A stretch of 9,427 nucleotides of DNA, from NCBI GenBank assembly GCA_964624395.1, contig CAZUWY010000057.1, positions 1-9,427 of the forward strand. The letters run 5' to 3'. The position numbers and the translations under genes are program-made. The notes beneath the pieces are model-generated. The model made no database searches, had not been told where the DNA came from, and worked only from the letters and a program-made list of their open reading frames with translations. This DNA is from UBA1046 sp964624395 (GTDB lineage Bacteria; Bacillota; Clostridia; Saccharofermentanales; DTU023). Below, one piece after another: positions 1-6,390 of this stretch (position 1 is its first letter; each line of letters opens with the position of its first letter).

Positions 1-183
1 CTTCTGCATACAAAACCCGGAATGCCGTTACCCTCGATTGACGCCCAGCCTTTAGCCAGGTGGGAGACCTGCGGTGGTCTTGGATTTTCCGCTCGGAGGC
101 GGCTCGATCCTATTCCACACTAACCCGGATTCCCTATTATGTCATGGTGGCTCAATATGAGGAGTATCGCACACCCCAGGCAT
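1..183 (-). ncRNA. Putative stand-alone structured non-coding RNA of unidentified family (3' end at or beyond window edge)
   Basis: No coding frame is apparent. On the minus strand an extended -10 box (188-196) would start a transcript at about 181-183. The transcript folds by eye into a closed, branched structure. The closing helix pairs 171-164 with 5-11 (7 bp, one bulged G). Next is a small hairpin at 161-151 (CTCA/TGAG). A long-range helix then pairs 133-126 and 123-121 with 19-30 (11 bp, two bulges). Inside it is a nested hairpin at 110-82 (GGAT/ATCC outer, CCGC/GCGG inner). Two mutually exclusive hairpins share 71-65: one is 80-65 (AGACC/GGTCT), the other 71-57 (CAGGT/ACCTG). The sequence TCCGGGTT occurs twice, at 129-122 and 21-14. 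The helices hold for either strand; the strand call rests on the promoter. It lacks the SRP GGAAGGAAGC motif, the RNase P GAGGAAAGTCC core and the tmRNA ends. A raiA-type RNA is one unproven idea. Confidence 0.55.
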
Positions 184-187
184 CTAT

Positions 188-196
188 ATTCTAGCA
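188..196 (-). promoter_or_regulatory. Extended -10 promoter for the 1-183 RNA
   Basis: The minus strand reads TGCTAGAAT. This is a TG-N extension followed by TAGAAT, one mismatch from TATAAT, and it predicts a start near 181-183. No good -35 is present; the hexamer 17 nt upstream is CTGCGG. An extended -10 can work without a strong -35. The spacer contains the T tract of the upstream operon terminator. Confidence 0.5.
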
Positions 197-200
197 TAAT

Positions 201-257
201 AAAAAAAAGGCCGCAGTAGCCAGCTGTGACGAAACAGCATTGAGCAGCAATTACTGC
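201..257 (-). terminator. Rho-independent terminator of the threonine operon
   Basis: About 50 nt past the thrB stop, the minus-strand RNA can pair GCAGTA (257-252) with TACTGC (218-213). An inner hairpin pairs GCTGT (238-234) with ACAGC (227-223). The stem is followed by GGCC and eight T residues (208-201). The outer stem is interrupted by an internal loop, so this is less compact than a textbook terminator. The T tract and its position make it the natural end of the lysC-to-thrB transcript. Confidence 0.6.
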
Positions 258-310
258 TAAAAAAATAAAAGCAAAAAAAGCAAATCTGCAGCTAAGTCTG
301 CTTGTCCAAT

Positions 311-1231
311 TTAAAGGTCAGGATTTATGACTGTTCCCTCCTGGTCGACGGCAGACAAGATGATCTGCCATTGAGAGGGAATATTTTCTGAAATGGTCTG
401 CCTTACTTTTTCTGCCTCAGCTGCACTGCCTATGTAAAAAGCTAGCAGGCTGGGTCCGGCACCAGACAAGGAAACCTTGTGGCAACCACCGGCCAGAGCA
501 GCTTGCTTGATTAGATCGTAATCAGGGATCAGATCTTGCCTGAAATTTTCGTGCAGATAATCCTCGCTGCCGTGTTTGATCAGCTGCGCATCTCCATCTT
601 TCAGGCCTTGCAGCAGAAAACCAAATGAGGAAAGCTGCCTGACAGCATCTTTGTGACTGATCATTTCCGGCAGCACTGAACGTGCTTTGGCAGTTTCCAG
701 TTCAAAGGGGGGGATCAGTAACAAGGGCCGAATATTTTCATGGCAGGGAAGCTTTACTGCAATCTCTTCGCCTCCAGCGCTTTTAGAGAGCATTAGACCA
801 CCAAAGACTGCTGGTGCTACATTATCGGGATGACCTTCAACTTTTGCCCCGAAAAGAAGGAGCTCATCTTTGCAGATTTTATTCTTATGGGCAAGCTGGG
901 CGGCCGCAATCCCCGCCACAGCACAAGTGGCTGAGGAACCCAGCCCTCTTGCCACCGGGATATCTCCCCCGAAGCTAATGCCTATCCTTGGCAGTTTTAG
1001 AGATTTCTCTCTGGCATAAAAACTATAGGCCATAGCCAGAGCTCTTTGTGCAAAAGGAAGGCTTTTCGCCCAGTTAAAAAGCTGTTCGCCGCTGAGTAAA
1101 TCAGCTTCTGGATGCCAACTAACACATGCTTTGTTGCAAATTTTTAAGGCCAGGCCGAGACAGTCAAAACCTGGGCCAAGATTAGCGCTGGTGGCGGGTA
1201 TTTTAATGGTAAATTTTTTCATTTCACTCAT
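311..1231 (-). CDS. thrB: Homoserine kinase
   Basis: Phosphorylates L-homoserine with ATP to O-phospho-L-homoserine, the fourth step from aspartate to threonine; cytoplasmic. The 306-residue product shows the GHMP kinase motifs in order. The N-terminal PATSANLGPGFDCLG is at about 12-26. The ATP-binding glycine-rich IPVARGLGSSA is at about 91-101. EGHPDNVAP is at about 132-140, and the C-terminal SLSGAGPS loop at about 254-261. Length is normal for the family (about 300). The first ATG overlaps the end of thrC by 8 nt (ATGAGTGA). A second in-frame ATG lies three codons later, at 1222, and gives an N-terminus beginning MKKFTIKIPATS, which is closer to typical homologues. Neither has a strong ribosome binding site, so translational coupling to thrC is likely and the start stays uncertain by three codons. 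Last gene of the operon. Confidence 0.96.
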   Translation of the reverse strand: MSEMKKFTIKIPATSANLGPGFDCLGLALKICNKACVSWHPEADLLSGEQLFNWAKSLPFAQRALAMAYSFYAREKSLKLPRIGISFGGDIPVARGLGSSATCAVAGIAAAQLAHKNKICKDELLLFGAKVEGHPDNVAPAVFGGLMLSKSAGGEEIAVKLPCHENIRPLLLIPPFELETAKARSVLPEMISHKDAVRQLSSFGFLLQGLKDGDAQLIKHGSEDYLHENFRQDLIPDYDLIKQAALAGGCHKVSLSGAGPSLLAFYIGSAAEAEKVRQTISENIPSQWQIILSAVDQEGTVINPDL

Positions 1232-2660
1232 CGGTTAGATCTTCTATCGCAGCCGTAACCTCGTCTGGCAGGAGGCAAATCCTCTTTTGGACTTCATTTG
1301 TCATAATCTCCTTCAGACCTTGGGGTAAAGCTTTCTTTGTCAACTCTTGTATTTTTCCTATCTGTTCCAGATCAGTAGCGGGTGGTTTTATTTCCAGAGC
1401 CTGCAAAACTGCGGGAGCAAATTTATACGGGCTGGCGGTACTTATAATCAGGCAGGGTTTAGTTGTCTCCTTTTGCAATGCGAGATTTGCTGCTGCCGCA
1501 GTATGTGGATCAATCAGGTAGTCGTAGAGATTATAAATCTCTCTAATACTGCTTTTTATCTCCTCTTCATCGGCCCAGGAGGGCAGAAGATCAAAAGATC
1601 TGGGATCAAAACTATAGTGTTTATTCTTGCTCAAATCTGCCATCAGGCGCGAGATATAATCCTCATCTTGAGAGAGCAAATGCAGATAACGTTCCATATT
1701 GCTGGCCACAAGAATATCCATTGACGGAGAGCTTGTTTTCAAGAGCTTCCTTCTGGCATCATATTGACCGCTTTGCAAAAAATCAAAGAGAACCTTATTG
1801 CTGTTGGAGGCCAGGTAGATATCTGCCAAAGGCAGGCCCATCTCCTTGACATAGCGGGCAGCCAGGATATTGCCAACATTTCCGCTCGGTACTATGACAG
1901 ACAAAGGATCGCCATAGTTTTTGACCAATTGCAGGTAAGAATGGATATAGTAGACCATTTGTGGCAGCAGGCGCCCGATATTGATGGAATTTGCCGCGGC
2001 TAACTGGATGTTTTTTCTTTGCATGCTCTGCAGAAAAAGAGGATCTTGTAAAAGCTTTTTGACCTTTTGCTGGCAATCATCAAAATTTCCCTTCAGGGCA
2101 AAGGCGCGAACCCTTTTATTGCTACTGATCAGCATTTGCCGCTCCTGAAAACTGCTGACACCATCTTGCGGGTAGAGTACGGCCACAAAAGTATCCTTGC
2201 TGTTTGAGAAACCTGACATGGCAGCCTTGCCGGTATCGCCTGAGGTAGCAGCTAAAACAAGAAAACGGGCGTCAATATTCTGGATCTTTTTAGCTTCAGT
2301 AAAAAGATGGGGCAGACATTGCAGGGCCAGATCCTTAAAAGCCAGAGTAGGCCCGTGCCAGAGCTCCAGAATATGAATATCCTCGTCAAGGCTTATTAGT
2401 GCCGCTATCTGTGGCTGGTCAAAATTCTCGGCATAGCTTTCCTCCACTATTTCATGGATTGCCGCGGCGGAGAAATCTGTCAGAAAAATTGAAAACAGCT
2501 TTACCGCCATCTCCTGGTAGCTCTCTTTTTTCCAGCTGTTAAAAGCGGTTTGAGGAAAAGATTCCGGCACAAATAAACCGCCGTCAGCGGCAATGCCGGC
2601 CAGGATCGCTTCTGATGCAGTAACAGGATTCTTTTTTGATCTTGTGCTGAAATAGCGCAT
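1224..2660 (-). CDS. thrC: Threonine synthase
   Basis: Converts O-phospho-L-homoserine and water to L-threonine and phosphate; PLP-dependent, cytoplasmic. The 478-residue protein is of the longer E. coli/yeast type rather than the short Bacillus type (about 350). The N-terminal region with RYFSTR and GIAADGGLFVPE fits this class. The PLP lysine is K109 in HGPTLAFKDLALQ. The cofactor-phosphate and substrate region includes AATSGDTGKAAMSGF (about 137-151), followed by YPQDGVSSFQERQM (about 163-176) and GNFDDCQ (about 191-197). The reading frame is intact. The start lies 2 nt after the hom stop, with only a weak AAAGAG-like ribosome binding site inside the hom terminus, so coupling to hom is likely. 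It overlaps thrB by 8 nt. Function is assigned from family motifs and operon context and is very secure. Confidence 0.97.
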   Translation of the reverse strand: MRYFSTRSKKNPVTASEAILAGIAADGGLFVPESFPQTAFNSWKKESYQEMAVKLFSIFLTDFSAAAIHEIVEESYAENFDQPQIAALISLDEDIHILELWHGPTLAFKDLALQCLPHLFTEAKKIQNIDARFLVLAATSGDTGKAAMSGFSNSKDTFVAVLYPQDGVSSFQERQMLISSNKRVRAFALKGNFDDCQQKVKKLLQDPLFLQSMQRKNIQLAAANSINIGRLLPQMVYYIHSYLQLVKNYGDPLSVIVPSGNVGNILAARYVKEMGLPLADIYLASNSNKVLFDFLQSGQYDARRKLLKTSSPSMDILVASNMERYLHLLSQDEDYISRLMADLSKNKHYSFDPRSFDLLPSWADEEEIKSSIREIYNLYDYLIDPHTAAAANLALQKETTKPCLIISTASPYKFAPAVLQALEIKPPATDLEQIGKIQELTKKALPQGLKEIMTNEVQKRICLLPDEVTAAIEDLTDE

Positions 2661-2662
2661 CT

Positions 2663-3784
2663 TTACACTCTTTCGATCACCGCGTAGTCTTTTTTAGCGT
2701 AGTCCAAAGCCTTGCTGACTTTCAATGTCTCTATTTTACCCTTTATTTCTCCCTCGGCTCGCAGATAAAACTGACTGCTCCTGCTGAGAGAGTTATTTGC
2801 TAATCCTTGATCATTTTTCAGATAATAGAGGGGTTCTGAATTGACAACATCCAAAAAATCTACCCATAAAGCATGGGCAGTGGGATACATGCCACCGCCG
2901 GCGCCAAAAAAGCTCAGCTCTCCGATCCTATCGCCCTTTACCATTACCTGGTTCATCACGCCACCCGTTTGAGAGAGGGCGTCAGATAGAGGCAGAGCTG
3001 TTGGGATGACGGAAAGATTGTAGCCCTCATCAGATTGACTAAAATTGGCAATCAGCTTGATTGCTAGACCTTCAGACTTTGCCCAGTAAAAATCATTAGC
3101 TGTTAGCTGGCTGATACCGATCGTAGGAATGCTTTTTTCATCAATCTTGGCCCTTAATACCATAGCGGCCAAAATGGCAATTTTACGCCTGGCGTCAAAG
3201 CCTTCCACGTCGTCAGTAGGGTCTTCTTCCAGCACCCCTAATGTTGCCGCCTGTTTATAAACCTCGTCTTTTGCACGCCCCTTGGCCAGCTCCGACAAAA
3301 TATAGTTTGTCGAGCCGTTTAATATCCCTTTGATTTTTGCGATTTCATTCAAGCAGGTAATTTTGCTGAGCGGATCTAAAAGGGGTATGCCACCGGCTAC
3401 TGCAGCTTCAAAGCGCAGATGACTATTTGTTGATCTGGCTGCATTTTGCAGTTCAAAAAACGCTGCGGCTACAGCCGCTTTATTGGCACTGATGACATGT
3501 TTTCCTTTTTCCAGCAAAAGACGATTGTATTCAACGCCTTTCTGGCCGTCACTCATGACCTCAAAAACCACAGCAATGGAATCGTCATCTAAAATATCTG
3601 TAAAGGAGTCGGTGAGAGGGAGATCTTCCAGCGGCAGGCCTCTTGCCTTTTTGGTATTTCTGACCAAGATTTTTTGCAGCGATATTTTATCGCCCGCTTT
3701 TGCCTCTAGATTTTCCCGGCATTCCTCCAGTATTTTGTAGATGCCCTGACCTACAGTGCCAAAACCTAAAATTGCAATCTTCAT
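2663..3784 (-). CDS. hom: Homoserine dehydrogenase, short form with degenerate or missing ACT domain
   Basis: Reduces L-aspartate 4-semialdehyde to L-homoserine with NAD(P)H; cytoplasmic. The N-terminal Rossmann fold starts with ILGFGTVGQG (5-14), and GKHVISANKAAVA (94-106) carries K102. Catalytic-domain motifs are AAVAGGIPLLDPL (127-139), LNGSTNYIL (155-163) and EEDPTDDVEGFDARRK (186-201). D197 and K201 match the conserved Asp and Lys of the family by spacing. The protein is 373 residues, whereas most bacterial enzymes with a C-terminal ACT domain are about 430. After the catalytic domain only about 35-40 residues remain. They begin with QFYLRAEG, reminiscent of the start of an ACT strand, and end in a short unrelated-looking tail. 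This suggests loss of direct allosteric control by threonine (inference). ATG overlaps the asd stop (ATGA), with GGAGAAG as ribosome binding site 8 nt upstream. Confidence 0.95.
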   Translation of the reverse strand: MKIAILGFGTVGQGIYKILEECRENLEAKAGDKISLQKILVRNTKKARGLPLEDLPLTDSFTDILDDDSIAVVFEVMSDGQKGVEYNRLLLEKGKHVISANKAAVAAAFFELQNAARSTNSHLRFEAAVAGGIPLLDPLSKITCLNEIAKIKGILNGSTNYILSELAKGRAKDEVYKQAATLGVLEEDPTDDVEGFDARRKIAILAAMVLRAKIDEKSIPTIGISQLTANDFYWAKSEGLAIKLIANFSQSDEGYNLSVIPTALPLSDALSQTGGVMNQVMVKGDRIGELSFFGAGGGMYPTAHALWVDFLDVVNSEPLYYLKNDQGLANNSLSRSSQFYLRAEGEIKGKIETLKVSKALDYAKKDYAVIERV

Positions 3785-4764
3785 AAATACTTCTCCGCAA
3801 ATTTTTCTGCAATCTGAACAGCATTTGTAGCCGCACCCTTGCGAATATTATCCGCCACAGTCCAGAGATGCAAAACGTTTTTCTTGTACAAATCCCTGCG
3901 TATACGGCCTACTTCAATAATATCCTTGCCCTTGACATTTTCTGCTATCGGATAGACCTTATTCTGGCAGTCATCGACCAGTTTTAGCCCTTCAAAATCT
4001 GTGATAGCCTCTCTCAGCGCCAAGACATCTGGCTCTGTCTTGGTTTCAACCGTAATGGCAACGCTATGGCCATAATCGATGGGGACGCGGACACAGGTGG
4101 CAGTTACCGGCAAGGAGGGCAGATCAAGAATCTTTTGCGACTCTTTGATCATTTTCATTTCCTCTTTGGTGTAGCAATTGTCCAAGAAGTCATCGATGCG
4201 GGGCAGGACACTGTTTTTAATTACATGATCAAAGCAGTTGGCAATTCCGGTTTCTAAATCTCTTAAACCCTCCATGCCAGCGCCTGAGCAGGCCTGATAG
4301 CTAGCATAGTGGATACTGGCCAGACCAAAGAGATTTTTAATTATTTCTAAGGGAGCCATGCACTGGATAGTGGAGCAATTGGGATTAGAGATCAAAAGAT
4401 CATCTCTTTTGATCCGGTCGAAATTTACTTCGGGGACAATCAGAGGAACATTTTCATCCATGCGAAAATAAGAAGTGTTGTCGATAGTTAAAATACCCTT
4501 GGCACTGCTTAAAGGAGCATGCTTTTTGCTAATCTCTCCACCGGCAGCAAAAAAAGCAATATCGTTATCTGCGCTCAAAGCTTCCTCTGTCAATTCTTCT
4601 ACCTGATATTCTTGGTCAAAGACTTTGATGATTGTTCCGGCAGATCTGGCTGAAGCCAGGGGCAGAAGTGTTGCCAGCGGAAAATTTCTCTCTTCCAGAA
4701 GCCTGATCAGTGTTGAGCCCACCAGTCCGGTCGCACCGACAACAATAATCTTATATTTTTTCAT
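3781..4764 (-). CDS. asd: Aspartate-semialdehyde dehydrogenase
   Basis: Reduces L-aspartyl-4-phosphate with NADPH to L-aspartate 4-semialdehyde, the branch point for threonine, methionine and lysine or cell-wall diaminopimelate; cytoplasmic. The 327-residue protein has the NADP-binding GATGLVG (10-16). The catalytic cysteine is C130 in ISNPNCSTIQ. YQACSGAGMEGLRDLE is at about 156-171, and the catalytic histidine is H233 in RVPIDYGHS. The C-terminal WTVADNIRKGAATNAVQ (about 301-317) is typical. Length is normal for the shorter Firmicute/proteobacterial branch. The ATG overlaps the lysC stop by 4 nt (ATGA), with a GAGGA ribosome binding site about 8 nt upstream inside lysC. The gene in turn overlaps hom by 4 nt. 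All residues expected for activity are visible. Confidence 0.97.
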   Translation of the reverse strand: MKKYKIIVVGATGLVGSTLIRLLEERNFPLATLLPLASARSAGTIIKVFDQEYQVEELTEEALSADNDIAFFAAGGEISKKHAPLSSAKGILTIDNTSYFRMDENVPLIVPEVNFDRIKRDDLLISNPNCSTIQCMAPLEIIKNLFGLASIHYASYQACSGAGMEGLRDLETGIANCFDHVIKNSVLPRIDDFLDNCYTKEEMKMIKESQKILDLPSLPVTATCVRVPIDYGHSVAITVETKTEPDVLALREAITDFEGLKLVDDCQNKVYPIAENVKGKDIIEVGRIRRDLYKKNVLHLWTVADNIRKGAATNAVQIAEKFAEKYL

Positions 4765-6110
4765 CTCGATTCCTCGCTTTCTTGTTCCGTTTCATTTTCC
4801 TGGAAAAAATAATCGTGCAGTGTTTGCATGGCCAGATTGTACTGTGAATCCTCAACGCCGATTATTATATTGTACTCGCTGGCGCCCTGAGTGATCATGC
4901 GGATATTGACGCCGCTGGCTCCCAGAGCACTAAAGATCTTGCCGGCAATACCCGGCTGATAGGCCATGCTCTCGCCAACAATAGTGATCAGAGCCATGCT
5001 GGTTTCAAAACTGCTTTGATCCGGCTTGCAGTAAAGTCTGATCTGCTCGATGATCTGCTCGAGTTCTTTATTGTCGTCAATATGAGAGATAATTGACACT
5101 GTATCAATCGAAGTGGGTAAATGATGAATAGTAATTTTATGAGCCTCAAAAATTGTACAGATCTTTCTCATGAAGCCGTAATCTTCATTCTTGTTATATT
5201 TTTTCAAATGAATGACGGTAAAGTTCTTCTGCCCGGCAATACCGGTGACAAGCCTGGCTTTGGCGCCTACCTCTGATTGAATAATGGTGCCGGTGGCATC
5301 AGGTGAATTGGTATTTTTTATCTGGATGGGTATGCCGGCCTCTCTGGTGGGAGAGATGGCATCTGCCTGGATTATCTGTGAATCCGAATAGCTGAGCTCT
5401 CTTAATTCGTTGTAGCTCAGGCTGTGAATTGTCTTAGGATTTGTAATTATTTTGGGGTCTGCCACTAAAAAGCCAGAGACATCAGTCCAGTTTTCATAGA
5501 GATCGGCCTTAAAGCCTGCAGCCAAAATAGCACCGGTGATATCTGACCCGCCGCGGGGGAAAGTAATAATATTTCCCTCGTTATCGGCACCGTAAAAGCC
5601 GGGCACGACTATTCCTTTATTTTTATCTTTTCTCTTTTTCAAGAACTCAGCCATCAGTTTATAGCTGGCCTCTTTGTCGAACTTCTTGTTTTTGTCAAAG
5701 CGAAGCAGATCTTTGGCATCGGCAAATTCGAAATCAAGATAGTCAGCCATCAAGATTGCGTTCAAATATTCGCCGCGGCTAACAATATAATCTTGCTCTA
5801 CTGCAGATAATAATTTCTTTCTGATCTTTTCCAGTTCATCTTCCAGCTCTACTTTCAATTTTAATTCTTGATGGATGGAACGGAAACGGTCTGCTATCTG
5901 CTCGAATATTTCATTGGCATCCAGCTGCTCTCGGGACAGCTGATAGCATAAGAAAAGTGTGTCTGTTATTTTGAAATTGTCATCAGTATGCTTGCCTGGT
6001 GCCGATACAACAATAATTTTACGATCCTTGTCCATGTCCACTATTTGCCGCACTTTTTTAAACTGCTTGCTGTTGGCACAAGAACTGCCCCCGAATTTGG
6101 CAACTATCAT
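4761..6110 (-). CDS. lysC: Aspartate kinase, monofunctional with two ACT domains
   Basis: Catalyses ATP plus L-aspartate to L-aspartyl-4-phosphate, the committed step of the aspartate family; cytoplasmic. The kinase domain opens with VAKFGGSS (3-10). SRGEYLNA is at 111-118, FPRGGSDITGA at 184-194 and WTDVSGFLVADP at 208-219. REAGIPIQIKNT at 256-267 ends the catalytic part. Two tandem ACT domains follow, roughly 295-360 and 372-436. The second holds GIAGKIFSALGASGVNIRMI. They are the probable site of feedback by lysine and/or threonine. The tail is Glu-rich. A longer frame starts at 6143 but adds 11 residues with no ribosome binding site. The ATG at 6110 has GAGGAG six nt upstream and gives the usual N-terminus, so it is chosen. 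First gene of the five-gene operon. Functional name is secure; the symbol could also be thrA-like or a lysC paralogue. Confidence 0.95.
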   Translation of the reverse strand: MIVAKFGGSSCANSKQFKKVRQIVDMDKDRKIIVVSAPGKHTDDNFKITDTLFLCYQLSREQLDANEIFEQIADRFRSIHQELKLKVELEDELEKIRKKLLSAVEQDYIVSRGEYLNAILMADYLDFEFADAKDLLRFDKNKKFDKEASYKLMAEFLKKRKDKNKGIVVPGFYGADNEGNIITFPRGGSDITGAILAAGFKADLYENWTDVSGFLVADPKIITNPKTIHSLSYNELRELSYSDSQIIQADAISPTREAGIPIQIKNTNSPDATGTIIQSEVGAKARLVTGIAGQKNFTVIHLKKYNKNEDYGFMRKICTIFEAHKITIHHLPTSIDTVSIISHIDDNKELEQIIEQIRLYCKPDQSSFETSMALITIVGESMAYQPGIAGKIFSALGASGVNIRMITQGASEYNIIIGVEDSQYNLAMQTLHDYFFQENETEQESEESR

Positions 6111-6116
6111 AATTGT

Positions 6117-6122
6117 CTCCTC
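6117..6122 (-). promoter_or_regulatory. Ribosome binding site deciding the lysC start
   Basis: The minus strand has GAGGAG, followed by the 6-nt spacer ACAATT, then ATG at 6110. The alternative ATG codons at 6143 and 6140 have no purine-rich stretch at a suitable distance. This places the lysC start at 6110. Confidence 0.85.
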
Positions 6123-6139
6123 ATCTCGATCTAGATTCA

Positions 6140-6223
6140 TCATTCATGCTCTTGAAAAAAGAACGCACCACGGCCTTCTTCGCTCTCTTGCCACCAGAGA
6201 TACGAATGAATTTTTATTAACAT
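6140..6223 (-). CDS. Possible leader peptide (27 codons) ahead of lysC
   Basis: An uninterrupted frame runs from ATG at 6223 to TGA at 6142-6140, ending 30 nt before the lysC start. Its middle reads SYLWWQESEEGRGAFFF, with adjacent Trp codons and three Phe codons. The first Trp codon overlaps the end of a TCTCT/AGAGA hairpin arm, and both lie at its loop. The Phe codons fall on the arm and T tract of the next hairpin. GAGG lies only 2 nt upstream of the ATG, which is too close for a normal ribosome binding site. The start almost coincides with the predicted transcription start, so translation would be leaderless or would begin elsewhere. I do not recognise the peptide. Thr, Lys or Ile runs would be expected for attenuation of this pathway; one Lys, two Ile and no Thr are present. 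It could be chance coding over a structured leader. Confidence 0.35.
   Translation of the reverse strand: MLIKIHSYLWWQESEEGRGAFFFQEHE
6155..6200 (-). promoter_or_regulatory. Candidate attenuator in the lysC leader
   Basis: Two leader hairpins follow each other on the minus strand. The first pairs TCTCT (6200-6196) with AGAGA (6188-6184) around a 7-nt loop. The second pairs AAGAA (6180-6176) with TTCTT (6163-6159), with an inner GC/GC pair across a mismatch. Six T residues (6160-6155) follow the second stem. The second hairpin is AT-rich and weak, so premature termination is plausible but not certain. A 27-codon frame runs through both. No lysine riboswitch core or complete T-box stem I is visible. 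Confidence 0.35.
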
Positions 6224-6231
6224 TGCCTCAT

Positions 6232-6259
6232 AGTTTAATGGATTGAGAACTTATGTCAA
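6232..6259 (-). promoter_or_regulatory. Promoter of the threonine operon
   Basis: The minus strand carries a perfect -35 TTGACA (6259-6254), a 16-nt spacer and -10 TAAACT (6237-6232, 4 of 6 matches). The predicted start is near 6225, giving a leader of about 115 nt before lysC. This is the best sigma-A-type promoter in the divergent region on this strand. Confidence 0.6.
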
Positions 6260-6303
6260 CACAAGCGAAGGCAAACTAAAGCTAAGATTAATATTTTTTC
6301 TCA

Positions 6304-6341
6304 AGTTTTGCTTAAAACTGCCTTGCTATTTCCAGATAGCA
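6304..6341. promoter_or_regulatory. Two inverted repeats in the divergent lysC/femX-like promoter region
   Basis: AGTTTT-GCTT-AAAACT (6304-6319) and TGCTATTTCCAGATAGCA (6324-6341, six-base arms, 6-nt centre) are both perfect. The second covers the candidate -35 and spacer of the plus-strand promoter, a position where a repressor would block transcription. No regulator gene is in the window, and short AT-rich palindromes also arise by chance. Confidence 0.3.
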
Positions 6342-6360
6342 TACTTAATATTTATATACT
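6323..6360 (+). promoter_or_regulatory. Candidate promoter(s) of the FemX-like gene
   Basis: One option is TTGCTA (6323-6328), a 17-nt spacer and TAATAT (6346-6351). A second -10, TATACT (6355-6360, 5 of 6), lacks a good -35. Either gives a short 5' UTR with the hairpin CTGGC/GCCAG (6359-6373). The ribosome binding site is AAGGA at 6378-6382, 8 nt before the ATG. Confidence 0.4.
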
Positions 6361-6390
6361 GGCTGGCGGCCAGAGCAAAGGATGGAATAA

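Noticed and set aside
50..115. Plus-strand resemblance to the Alu domain of Firmicute SRP RNA (GGGAG loop, GCGGTG, CCGCT, GGCTCGA)
   Set aside because: No UGU-type turn at the expected place, no S-domain GGAAGGAAGC motif anywhere, and the only good promoter points the other way.
60..140. Resemblance to cobalamin riboswitch pieces (AATAGGGAATCCGG on minus, GGGAGACCTGC on plus)
   Set aside because: The two pieces are on opposite strands and in the wrong arrangement; no B12-related gene is downstream in the window.
1347..2076. Open frames of 79-125 codons antisense or out of frame within thrC
   Set aside because: They lie wholly inside thrC, whose motifs are intact, and have no ribosome binding sites or family motifs.
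6111..6143. Longer aspartokinase start at 6143
   Set aside because: No ribosome binding site; the extra 11 residues are atypical, while the ATG at 6110 has GAGGAG and the normal N-terminus.
6181..6200. TGGTGGCAAGAGAGCG in the lysC leader looks slightly like a T-box motif
   Set aside because: It departs from the AGGGTGGNACCGCG consensus, and the leader is far too short for stem I with a specifier loop.
6110..6240. Lysine riboswitch controlling lysC
   Set aside because: None of the conserved lysine-riboswitch core segments is visible, and the leader of about 115 nt is too short.
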